DNA of 14,982 nucleotides from JARIHD01 sp035629475 (GTDB taxonomy: Bacteria > Patescibacteriota > Saccharimonadia > Saccharimonadales > UBA4665), in assembly GCA_035629475.1 (NCBI GenBank), contig DASPHS010000006.1, positions 1 through 14,982 of the forward strand, read 5' to 3'. The position numbers and the translations under genes are program-made. This document shows, in pieces, positions 6,709-14,105 of the stretch (its first letter is position 1; each line of letters opens with the position of its first letter). The notes beneath the pieces were generated by a model. The model worked only from the letters and a program-made list of their open reading frames with translations, was not told the DNA's origin and made no database searches.

Positions 6709-6749
6709 AAAAAACAAAAAATTAAGCCTACCACACCGTGGCGGTGTGG
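6709..6749 (-). terminator. Hairpin plus U-rich tract in the leader of the tail-like cassette (possible attenuator)
   Basis: On the minus strand, CCACACCG (6749-6742) and CGGTGTGG (6738-6731) form a perfect 8-bp GC-rich stem with a 3-base loop. After 9 bases come two runs of six T (6721-6716 and 6714-6709) split by one G, and then the AAAGGAGG ribosome site. A terminator this close to a start codon, downstream of the likely minus-strand promoter, would act as an attenuator. The 9-base gap between stem and T-run is longer than in typical terminators. It may instead be a leader structure that stabilises the mRNA. Confidence 0.45.
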
Positions 6750-6845
6750 AGTTGTTGGCTCTTTTCGCTATGACTTGATTAATTTACAGGAAGTTACATC
6801 CAAAACGCAAGCGCAATAAATATTGTTAGTTTTGCAACAGCTATC

Positions 6846-6854
6846 TGGTAGAAT
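6846..6854 (+). promoter_or_regulatory. Candidate extended -10 promoter for the glycan operon
   Basis: TGGTAGAAT has the TGn extension directly before a TAGAAT -10 hexamer. The base run 17 positions upstream (TTAGTT at 6826-6831) is a poor -35, which an extended -10 can tolerate. Transcription would start near 6861 and give a leader of about 107 bases. A second candidate, TGCGATAAT at 6916-6924, also has the extended form and would give a leader of about 37 bases; it lies inside the inverted repeat. Confidence 0.35.
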
Positions 6855-6881
6855 AGGGGTGAAGCCAGGGCACAAATAACA

Positions 6882-6910
6882 GCAGTAATTTATACTAGTA
6901 ATTATGTCAA
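6882..6910 (-). promoter_or_regulatory. Candidate minus-strand promoter for the tail-like cassette
   Basis: On the minus strand a consensus TTGACA (6910-6905) is followed after 17 bases by TACTGC (6887-6882), a weak -10. It faces the tail-like cassette and would give a leader of roughly 185 bases that carries the hairpin and U-rich tract. The -35 is perfect but the -10 is poor. Confidence 0.35.
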
Positions 6911-6929
6911 TATTATGCGATAATATTGA
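6907..6929. repeat. Perfect 10-bp-arm inverted repeat, possible operator
   Basis: TCAATATTAT (6907-6916) and ATAATATTGA (6920-6929) are exact reverse complements around a GCG centre. The repeat overlaps the minus-strand TTGACA box and encloses the plus-strand TGCGATAAT candidate. It is placed as an operator for a dimeric regulator controlling both directions would be. No regulator gene lies in the window. Its low GC makes it a weak RNA hairpin, so a DNA-level role is more likely. Confidence 0.6.
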
Positions 6930-6967
6930 TAAGTTACAATATAAGCGTAGAGAGTTGTCGTAGGAAT

Positions 6968-7465
6968 ATGCAAGCAGACCGGAAAAAGCACGGTGCATTG
7001 TACGTAAAAGTGACTGCAGTCAGTGTGGCGGTCGTCCTTTTATTTGTGCTGCTACATGGTCCTGTCACGCGCCAGTTGGACGCCTGGAAGTTGTTGCCGC
7101 AGCCTGAGTCGTTTACGACGTTGCATTTCAGCGAGCCAAGCAAGCTGCCGGTGCCTCCGGTGCCTGCCGGTAACCAGACAGTCCTGTTTAGTGTTGGTAA
7201 CCAGGAGCACCGTACCACGCGCTATGCCTACACGGTGTATCAGGCTGAATATCCGGATGGCGGCCGCACGCCGCTGGCAGAGGGGACGCTTATCCTTGAA
7301 CAAGGGCAGACCAAGCGCCTTGCAGTTCCCATTGTCACAACCGACACCCCTACATCCAGTGCCGTACAGGTAGTTATTCGCTTTGAAAGTAAGCGTCAGG
7401 GAAATACGTCCTTGCGTCCACAGTCACAAGTCATACAATACTGGTTGGACAAAAATAATGATTAG
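6968..7465 (+). CDS. DUF1616-like membrane-anchored extracytoplasmic protein
   Basis: The product is 165 residues from the ATG at 6968. The frame is open upstream to a TTG at 6926, inside the inverted repeat, but the TAGGA just before 6968 and the cationic N-terminus (MQADRKKH) favour the later start. Residues 11-30 (LYVKVTAVSVAVVLLFVLLH) form one membrane segment, which leaves about 135 residues outside. The outer part is beta-rich, with FTTLHFSE (49-56), TVLFSVGNQEHRTTRYAYTV (71-90) and LEQGQTKRLAVPI (110-122). That pattern, ending with an amphipathic strand (VQVVIRFES), resembles DUF1616, a domain found in surface-polysaccharide loci of archaea and some bacteria. It overlaps the next gene by 8 bases and opens the five-gene operon. 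Its role is unknown; assistance to the membrane glycosyltransferase is an inference. Confidence 0.65.
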   Translation: MQADRKKHGALYVKVTAVSVAVVLLFVLLHGPVTRQLDAWKLLPQPESFTTLHFSEPSKLPVPPVPAGNQTVLFSVGNQEHRTTRYAYTVYQAEYPDGGRTPLAEGTLILEQGQTKRLAVPIVTTDTPTSSAVQVVIRFESKRQGNTSLRPQSQVIQYWLDKNND

Positions 7466-8606
7466 TCAGAACAAGCCACTCAAAATTGCCTTGGTCTACG
7501 ACGCTATCTACCCATTCGTAAAGGGTGGAGCAGAGCGGCGCTTTTATGAAATGGGCCGGCGTCTTGCGCAGAGCGGTCATGACGTCCATTGGTACGGCAT
7601 GCAATTCTGGGATGGCCCCAGCGTGATTGAGTACGATGGGATGACGCTCCACGGCATCATGAAGGCTCGCCCGCTGTACGCCAAAAACGGCAAGCGCGTC
7701 ATCTCGCAGGCCGTACTGTTCGGCCTCGCGAGCATCAAGCTTCTGAAGGAAGATTTTGATGTCATGGACTGCTGCGGATTCCCGTACTTTTCACTGTTTC
7801 CGGCCAAGCTGGCTGCCGTGATACGGCGCAAGCCGCTCTATACCACTTGGCATGAAGTATGGGGACGGAAATCTTGGGACACTTATCTTGGACCTCTGGG
7901 ATTCGTGGGCTATACGGTTGAAAAACTGGCTAGTATGCTCCCCGACCACATCATCGCTTGTTCGGAATTAACGGCCGACCGTCTGAAGGATGAGCTCCAG
8001 GTAAAACAGCCTGTAACGGTCATTGCTAACGGCATAGATGTAGCAGCAATGCTCAAGCTCCAGCCAAGTACCGATAGCTACGATCTAGCATACGTCGGCC
8101 GCCTCATGGCACACAAAAATGTTGATATGCTGCTGCGCGCAGTACACCTACTGAAGAAGCGTGGCGTCATGTTGAACTGCGTTATCATCGGCGATGGCCC
8201 AGAGGCCGCCGCACTCCACGCCTTGGCTACGCGCCTGCGCATCCAGTCGCAGATTACATGGACCGGATTCATTGAGGCGAGCGACGAAGTGTACGCCATT
8301 GTAAAGGCTACCAAAGTCTTCGTGCTCCCATCGGAGCGTGAAGGGTTCGGCATGGTCGCCCTTGAGGCAAATGCCTGCGGCGTACCGGTACTGACACTCG
8401 ATCATAGCGACAACGCCACCCGCCACCTGATTACTCCTGGTGATAATGGCGCGCTGTTCCCCAAGGATGTCGCCAAGCTGGCCGATGCCATCCAAAAATT
8501 ACGTCAAGCAGACGATACACGCTTACGCCGCAAGAGCAGGGCAAGCGCCCGGCAGTTCGACTGGTCGGCCCTGACCGCTAAGGCCAAAGGGGTATATGCA
8601 TCATGA
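7458..8606 (+). CDS. GT4-family glycosyltransferase
   Basis: This 382-residue GT-B fold enzyme should transfer a sugar from a nucleotide-sugar donor to a lipid-linked or soluble acceptor at the cytoplasmic face. The N-terminal acceptor domain starts with IALVYDAIYPFVKGGAERRF (10-29), with the glycine-rich loop of GT4. The C-terminal donor domain has VIANGID (188-194), AYVGRLMAHKNVDMLL (211-226), IIGDGPE (243-249) and the EX7E motif PSEREGFGMVALEA (291-304), with Glu295 and Glu303. The length is normal for GT4. The frame extends upstream to 7383, but the ATG at 7458, which overlaps the previous stop in ATGATTAG, fits the operon and the family start. The next gene overlaps by ATGA. The donor and acceptor cannot be read from sequence. 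Confidence 0.9.
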   Translation: MISQNKPLKIALVYDAIYPFVKGGAERRFYEMGRRLAQSGHDVHWYGMQFWDGPSVIEYDGMTLHGIMKARPLYAKNGKRVISQAVLFGLASIKLLKEDFDVMDCCGFPYFSLFPAKLAAVIRRKPLYTTWHEVWGRKSWDTYLGPLGFVGYTVEKLASMLPDHIIACSELTADRLKDELQVKQPVTVIANGIDVAAMLKLQPSTDSYDLAYVGRLMAHKNVDMLLRAVHLLKKRGVMLNCVIIGDGPEAAALHALATRLRIQSQITWTGFIEASDEVYAIVKATKVFVLPSEREGFGMVALEANACGVPVLTLDHSDNATRHLITPGDNGALFPKDVAKLADAIQKLRQADDTRLRRKSRASARQFDWSALTAKAKGVYAS

Positions 8607-10798
8607 ACATCTTGCACGTCACCAAGAAGTACCCTCCCGCGCTTGGCGGTGACGCCGTTGTTGTTGCCAATCTGGAAAAACAACAGGTTGCTGCCGGACA
8701 TGTCACCACGGTGCTCACTTCTAATTGCGACGAGATACCTGCCGATGCCCATATTGTTAAGGCTGGCTTCCGGGCAAAGACCGCAAGTGCCCTGGATGCC
8801 ATAACGCCCACGCGCATCCTGTCGCTTGTATCATTCTTCCTGCATGCTCGCCGCATTATCAAGGCAAAGCACATAGATATTATTCATTCACACTCACCGG
8901 ATATGGGATTTGCGGTTTCTTTTGCTGCCCGCATGGCTGGCGTGCCAATGGTGCATACCTGCCACGGCCTGACGTTTCCCGACAAGCGGTATTCGTTCGT
9001 TAAGCGGCTGCTTGAGCGCTTTTTCCTTAAGCATGCAGCGTACCAAAAGATTATCGTACTGGGTGAGCAAGAAGTACAAGCTTGCAAACAGGCGGGCATA
9101 AGCCAGGCCGTATTCGTGCCGAATGGCGTTGATACCACGTTTTGGCAGGCTGCCCGCCGTAACGCCGGCAAACAGCCCGTCACCTTTGTAGCCGTCGGGC
9201 GGCTTGAGGCGCAAAAACGGTTTGACCTGCTCCTGGACGCAGCTGCTGCGCTGCGGTCGGAGGGCAATGACTTCCGTGTGGTGATCGTTGGTGATGGTAG
9301 TCTTCGGCAGGAACTGAACGCCCAGGCTGCACGCCTTGGTATCGGCGATATCGTTACCTTTACTGGCGCCCAGTCTCCCGAGCATATCCGTCAGCTCCAT
9401 CGGGACTCCGATGTATTTGTACTTTCCTCGGCCTGGGAGGGCTTTCCACTGACCGTACTCGAAGCCATGGCAATGGGCCAAGCGGTCATCGCTACTGATG
9501 TGGGTAGTGTGAAGGCTATTGCCGGCACAGCGGTACACATCATTCCACCCGAAGACGCCCAAGCACTCCACACGGCTATGCGCCATATGCTCACACAGCC
9601 CGCAGCGCGCAAGAAGCTGGCGGCAGCCGGCCAATCCCTTGCCCAGCACTACAGCTGGCAGACGATAGCCGCAACCACCACGGGTCTGTACCAAGCCGCC
9701 ATGGACCGCACTATTGTGCAGGTGGTGGGTTACTATCCGCCGCATTTAGGTGGTGTGGAGCAGCGCGTCCGTTCGCTGACGCAGCATTTAGCTGGCCAGG
9801 GCCACAAGGTAGTGGTGCTCACCTCAGCTATTGGTAGCAAAGCTCAGACGAGCCAAGAAGGTAATTTGACGGTCAAGTACCTGCGTGGCTTTGAATTTGC
9901 ACACACACCGTTCATGCTGTCACTGCCATTCCATGTATGGCGCCAGGCTACCAAGCGGTCGGTTATCCATGTGCATATCGCCCAGGCATTTGTCGGTGAA
10001 ATCGTCGCTGCCATTTGCATGCTCAAGCGCAAACCGTACATTGCGCATTTCCGGATGGATGCTGACGCTTCCGGCTTTATGGGGGCTGTGCTGCCACTGT
10101 ACAAAAAGCTGTTTCTGGGACCGGTCTTACGCCACGCGGCACGGGTCATCGTGTTGACGCCTGATTATAGTACGATTGCTGCCGGCAAATTCGGCGTACA
10201 GCCGGAGCGCATTGCCGTTATTCCTAACGCAACCGAATTCACCATTGCCAGCAAGCCCAAGCAGCAGGCGGGCACCCCCTTGCAGCTATTGTTCGTGGGG
10301 CGCTTGGCCAAGCAAAAGAATCCCCACTTAGCCATTGCAGCTGCTGCCCGCATCAAGCACGCACACCTGACGATTGTGGGCACTGGTGAGTTGCAGCAGG
10401 AGCTGGAGGCATTTGTTGCTGAGCGCGGCCTCACCGGCAGTGTTACTTTTGCTGGTCTAAAAACAGGCAAGCACCTGGAAGACGCCTACGCCAAGGCAGA
10501 TATATTTATGATGACCTCCCGCGCAGAGTCATTCGGCACTGTTATTATTGAAGCTATGGCCAAGGGTGTACCCATTGTTGCGTCGGACATACCGGCGGTG
10601 CGTAATACCGTTCATACCGGCCGTAATGGGTTCTTGCTGCCGCAGGATGCCACCAGCTTTGCTGATGCCATAACGCAGTTGGCCACCGATGCTGCATTGT
10701 ATGCACGCTGCTCACAGGCTAACGTGGCTGACGTGCAGGCTTACAGCTGGGACCAGGTTGTGGCTCGGACACTGACGGTGTATGGAGATGTGCGATGA
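8603..10798 (+). CDS. Tandem double GT4 glycosyltransferase (two complete enzymes in one chain)
   Basis: At 731 residues this is about twice the normal GT4 length and contains two full GT-B units. Unit 1 (about 1-370) starts MNILHVTKKYPPALGGDAVV and has FVPNGVD, FVAVGRLEAQKRFD, VIVGDGS and the EX7E motif with Glu279 and Glu287 (EGFPLTVLE). Unit 2 (about 372-731) restarts with IVQVVGYYPPHLGGVEQRV and has VIPNATE, LFVGRLAKQKNPHL, IVGTGE and an EX7E with Glu642 and Glu650 (ESFGTVIIE). No stop or frameshift occurs at the joint, which is only a few residues (MDRT). The frame starts in an ATGA overlap with the preceding GT4 gene and ends in an ATGA overlap with the next. Both units keep their key residues, so it may add two successive sugars. 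Donors are unknown. Confidence 0.9.
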   Translation: MNILHVTKKYPPALGGDAVVVANLEKQQVAAGHVTTVLTSNCDEIPADAHIVKAGFRAKTASALDAITPTRILSLVSFFLHARRIIKAKHIDIIHSHSPDMGFAVSFAARMAGVPMVHTCHGLTFPDKRYSFVKRLLERFFLKHAAYQKIIVLGEQEVQACKQAGISQAVFVPNGVDTTFWQAARRNAGKQPVTFVAVGRLEAQKRFDLLLDAAAALRSEGNDFRVVIVGDGSLRQELNAQAARLGIGDIVTFTGAQSPEHIRQLHRDSDVFVLSSAWEGFPLTVLEAMAMGQAVIATDVGSVKAIAGTAVHIIPPEDAQALHTAMRHMLTQPAARKKLAAAGQSLAQHYSWQTIAATTTGLYQAAMDRTIVQVVGYYPPHLGGVEQRVRSLTQHLAGQGHKVVVLTSAIGSKAQTSQEGNLTVKYLRGFEFAHTPFMLSLPFHVWRQATKRSVIHVHIAQAFVGEIVAAICMLKRKPYIAHFRMDADASGFMGAVLPLYKKLFLGPVLRHAARVIVLTPDYSTIAAGKFGVQPERIAVIPNATEFTIASKPKQQAGTPLQLLFVGRLAKQKNPHLAIAAAARIKHAHLTIVGTGELQQELEAFVAERGLTGSVTFAGLKTGKHLEDAYAKADIFMMTSRAESFGTVIIEAMAKGVPIVASDIPAVRNTVHTGRNGFLLPQDATSFADAITQLATDAALYARCSQANVADVQAYSWDQVVARTLTVYGDVR

Positions 10799-13023
10799 AA
10801 AAGCCCATCTTGTTCATTTCGGCACTCTTGCTGGTAGTTGCGAATATCTGCACGCTTGCCGCATTCAACGGTGCTACTATTGCTGTCTTGGTGTGGTTGG
10901 CTGTGCTGGTGCCACTCTCGGGCTATTTACTCCTGACACTCTTGCCGCTCCGTAAACAGATACATCCGATTGAGGTGATCACCTTCGCTATCAGTTTAGG
11001 CTTGCTGGCGACGCTTGGTGTTGCCGTACTGCTGAACACTATCGGTATGGTCGTGCGCCACGATGTGTTTGCAGGGCATTTGCCGCTGTTACTGTACGAC
11101 TCCTTCTTCGTGGCATTGCTTGTGGCTGCCGCCCACCGCCCGCGCCTTATGGTTGCTAAGGCTTCATGGGGCATGCGTCGCAAGACACAGCTGCTGACCC
11201 TTGCACCGGCGGTATTCCCGCTCCTGGCAGCCATGGGCGCCTTTAATCTGAACAATGGCGGCAGCGGTATGTTTGCCACGGTAGTCGTAGCCGGTATCAT
11301 TGCCTATGCGGCGGCTATTCTCTGGTTTAAGAAGTACGCCAACCAGTTTACCTATATTTCGTACCTTTTCTTTGCCACGGTAGCATTGGTGCTCGGCGTT
11401 TCGCTCCGCAGCAATTACCTGATCGGTTTTGACATCAACCAGGAATACCAAATGTTCCAAGCCACACTGTCCCAGGGTTACTGGACGCCCGGCTTGCTGG
11501 ATTCAGCGTACAACGCTTGTTTGAGTATTACGCTGTTGCCGGCATTCCTGCAGGCGCTCATTCCGGTTGCTCCAGAATATCTGTTTAAGTTTGTGCTGCA
11601 AGCGGCGCTATGGATGCTGCCACTGCTTGTGTTCGCCATCGCCCGCCGTCTGCTGCGTGGCAACAGCCGCCATGCCTTTGTGGCCGCGCTGTTCTTTATA
11701 ATGCAGGCACAGTTCATCATACAGTTCCCGGCACTTATCAGGCAGCAGATAGCCCTGGTGTTCTTTGGTGCGCTGTTCCTGACCTTGCTGAGTGATGTGT
11801 TTACCGCAAACACCAAGAAGGTGCTGCTGTTCATTTTTGGCTTGGCACTGATTGTGTCGCACTACTCCACGGCGTATATCGCTCTGGTGCTGTTGGTGCT
11901 GATCATTGCCTTGCAGGTGCCATATGCGCGGTTACTGCAACGGACGGGCGCCATAACTTCGGGCAACGCCTTCTATCGTTTGGGCGTGCCGCTAGTAGTC
12001 GCCTTGCTGTGTAGTTCATTTTTGTGGAACAGCCAGATTACTGCCACATCCGGTAACTTGTCTGAGCGTGTATGGAAGAGTTTGACCAGTGTTAATACTA
12101 TTCTGGACGCCAACTCACGCAGTGAATTTGTTAATACGACTTTTGGTATCCAGGAGCCGCAGCGGGGTGCTGAAACGCTACAGCAATTAAGCCAGGAAAA
12201 ACCCGCCCAGCAGCAATACGCTGCTGCCGCTGACCAGTCTACAGAACTGCGGTCATCGGTAGCTCCAGCTATCACCAACCGGTCACAAGATGTTATCTTC
12301 GCACTGTTCAATACCTACATCCCAGCCCTGGTGAAGCTGCTGGCCGTCGTAGGCGTGCTGTATCTGCTGTTTTTGTCACTGCGCGGGAGCATATCACCAA
12401 ACTATGGTATTTGGGCGGTGACGGGCGGTATTGTATTTGCGGCGCTGGTTATCCTGCCATCTATTTCGGCAGACTATAACCTGGAACGCTTATACCAGCA
12501 ACTCTTGATCATACTGAGTCCCGCCATCGTTGGTATCGTGCTGCTGGTGCGTGGCAAAGCAGGTCTGCTGCGATTCACGCCGCACGCCCTGGTTGCCGTA
12601 CTGGTGCTGTACTTTGCAGCTACCTCCGGCCTGGCCAACAAGGTTGCCTTTGATGTATCCTCCGTGAATGTCAGCCAAGTGGGTGCCTATAATGACCGCT
12701 ATTATGTGAAGGATGCTGAGGTAGAGGCATTGCAGTGGATCGAAGCCGAAACACCCGATAGAACACCGGTGAACTTTGACCGTTACACCACGTTGCGCGC
12801 TGAGGCATATACCAGCCCGCAAAGCTTCCAGCGCTACCAGGGTGTGCTGCCAACGCAGATCGCTCCTAACCACTATGTATTTGCTGGCGACGCCAATATC
12901 AATAAAGGCCTTGCATTCGACTACTATCAAAACCAAAATATCAGTTATGCTTTTCCGCGCACCTTCCTGCAAGAGCAGAAGAATACTATCTACACTAACG
13001 GTTCCAGCGAGATCTATAAGTAA
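10795..13023 (+). CDS. DUF2206-like multi-spanning membrane protein (GT-C-like)
   Basis: This 742-residue protein has about a dozen or more hydrophobic segments, beginning at residue 4 (PILFISALLLVVANICTLAA), and a soluble C-terminal region from about 630. The central stretch follows the pattern I know from DUF2206: IGFDINQEYQMFQATLSQGY (210-229), then SAYNACLSITLLPAF (237-251), LIRQQIALVFF (314-324) and IVSHYSTAY (353-361). The loop with Asp213 and Glu217 is placed like the acidic catalytic loop of GT-C glycosyltransferases, which use lipid-linked sugars on the outer face. DUF2206 next to DUF1616 and GT4 genes fits surface-glycan or glycoprotein synthesis. It overlaps its neighbours by ATGA at the start and by one base (TAATG) at the end. 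It could be a polymerase or an oligosaccharyltransferase-like enzyme; this is not decided by the sequence. Confidence 0.75.
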   Translation: MKKPILFISALLLVVANICTLAAFNGATIAVLVWLAVLVPLSGYLLLTLLPLRKQIHPIEVITFAISLGLLATLGVAVLLNTIGMVVRHDVFAGHLPLLLYDSFFVALLVAAAHRPRLMVAKASWGMRRKTQLLTLAPAVFPLLAAMGAFNLNNGGSGMFATVVVAGIIAYAAAILWFKKYANQFTYISYLFFATVALVLGVSLRSNYLIGFDINQEYQMFQATLSQGYWTPGLLDSAYNACLSITLLPAFLQALIPVAPEYLFKFVLQAALWMLPLLVFAIARRLLRGNSRHAFVAALFFIMQAQFIIQFPALIRQQIALVFFGALFLTLLSDVFTANTKKVLLFIFGLALIVSHYSTAYIALVLLVLIIALQVPYARLLQRTGAITSGNAFYRLGVPLVVALLCSSFLWNSQITATSGNLSERVWKSLTSVNTILDANSRSEFVNTTFGIQEPQRGAETLQQLSQEKPAQQQYAAAADQSTELRSSVAPAITNRSQDVIFALFNTYIPALVKLLAVVGVLYLLFLSLRGSISPNYGIWAVTGGIVFAALVILPSISADYNLERLYQQLLIILSPAIVGIVLLVRGKAGLLRFTPHALVAVLVLYFAATSGLANKVAFDVSSVNVSQVGAYNDRYYVKDAEVEALQWIEAETPDRTPVNFDRYTTLRAEAYTSPQSFQRYQGVLPTQIAPNHYVFAGDANINKGLAFDYYQNQNISYAFPRTFLQEQKNTIYTNGSSEIYK

Positions 13024-14105
13024 TGCATAAAGTGCTGGTGTTCCCCCGCGGTACAAACCCGTATCAGGACCTGTTGTACAGGCGGCCAGCACTCCGTGAC
13101 CAGTTTGCCATTAGGTACCTGGACATCAATCGCTATACGTTTCCGTTGCTGCCATTGTTGCTGTTGCTGCAGCGCATGCGCGGCGTGCGGGTGTTCCATA
13201 TCCATTGGCCATCATTCGCCATTACCATGCCCGTTCCGTTCCGGAGACACCTGTCGTACTGGTTTGTCCGGCTTTGTTTGTGGAGTATTGCCGCCAGTGG
13301 CATGCGCGTCGTGTGGACAGTGCATAATATTACGCCGCACAATACAGAAACCGCTGACGACCTGGATATCGCCCGCCGTCTGTCCCGCCTGGCTGCTACC
13401 AAAATCGTACACAGTACCAGCACTATCAGCGAGATGGAACGGCTTGGCTTGCAGACTGAGGGCTGTGTGATGATTCCGCACGGCAATTATGACGAAGTGT
13501 ACCCGAACGTCGTTTCCCGGCAGGACGCCCGTGCATTCCTGGACATACCAGGTGATGCCCGCGTTATAACATTCTTTGGTAACGTGCAGCCCTACAAAAA
13601 CGTCCCAGCCATTATTGACGCCTATGTTGCACTCCGGCAGCAGTATCCCAATCTGTACCTGCTGATAGCTGGCAAGCACAACGACCCAGCCGTTAAGCAG
13701 CGTGTGCAGGGGCTGGATGCGGCAGCAGCACAGGGCATCAAGCTCTACGATCGCTTTATTGCCGATGATGAGGTGCAGCATTTCTTTAATGCAGCTGACG
13801 TCACGGCATTCCCCTTTACCGACATAACCACGAGTGGTTCGGTGCTGCTGGCTGCCACCTTTGGCAAGCCAATCGTAGCGCCCTACATTGGCGCCCTGAC
13901 CGATATACCAACAGAAGTCGGCGTATTGTATGACCATGCCGATCCGGCTGGCTTGCGTAAGGGAATTGCAACAATCCTTGATGACGATACGGCGCGAGCG
14001 GCTATGGCTGCTGCCGCCAAACGATATGCGGCTACATTAGCCTGGCAGCACATCGCCACGCAGACGGCTGCTGTTTATGACCGAGTCATAAATCGGCGCA
14101 CCTGA
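13023..14105 (+). CDS. GT4-like glycosyltransferase with an altered EX7E region
   Basis: This 360-residue GT-B type enzyme has HIHWPSF (59-65), VVWTVHNITPHN (96-107), IPHGNYDEVYP (151-161), ITFFGNVQPYKNVPAII (182-198), YLLIAGKHN (212-220) and FPFTDITTSGSVLLAATFGK (263-282). The WTVHN-PH and TTSGSVLLA patterns belong to a distinct branch of GT4-like enzymes. At the place of the usual EX7E glutamates it has DITTSGSVLLAA, so Asp267 and no second Glu, which suggests a different catalytic arrangement. The ATG overlaps the stop of the preceding membrane protein by one base, closing the five-gene operon. Its final 31 bases overlap the end of the convergent flippase gene. Sugar specificity is unknown. 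Confidence 0.85.
   Translation: MHKVLVFPRGTNPYQDLLYRRPALRDQFAIRYLDINRYTFPLLPLLLLLQRMRGVRVFHIHWPSFAITMPVPFRRHLSYWFVRLCLWSIAASGMRVVWTVHNITPHNTETADDLDIARRLSRLAATKIVHSTSTISEMERLGLQTEGCVMIPHGNYDEVYPNVVSRQDARAFLDIPGDARVITFFGNVQPYKNVPAIIDAYVALRQQYPNLYLLIAGKHNDPAVKQRVQGLDAAAAQGIKLYDRFIADDEVQHFFNAADVTAFPFTDITTSGSVLLAATFGKPIVAPYIGALTDIPTEVGVLYDHADPAGLRKGIATILDDDTARAAMAAAAKRYAATLAWQHIATQTAAVYDRVINRRT

Larger units (their letters stand above)
6690..6967. other. AT-rich divergent control region
   Basis: These 278 bases separate the minus-strand tail-like cassette from the plus-strand glycan operon. The part from about 6770 to 6960 is much richer in A+T than the surrounding genes and holds candidate promoters in both directions plus a perfect inverted repeat. 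A minus-strand frame at 6768-6998 translates into a Cys- and Ile-rich sequence with no ribosome site and is not considered a gene. Confidence 0.6.

Noticed and set aside
6768..6998. 76-codon minus-strand frame in the divergent control region
   Set aside because: The translation is rich in Cys, Ile and Asn because the DNA is AT-rich. It has no ribosome site, and it crosses the inverted repeat, the promoter candidates and the start of the DUF1616-like gene.
8894..9745. 283-codon minus-strand frame inside the double GT4 gene
   Set aside because: It lies wholly inside a well-supported coding region with two recognisable GT4 domains. The opposite-strand translation is Cys-, His- and Arg-rich without domains, as expected for a shadow.
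13212..13937. 241-codon minus-strand frame inside the last GT4-like gene
   Set aside because: The plus-strand frame has clear GT-B motifs throughout. The minus-strand translation has no recognisable domain and no ribosome site.
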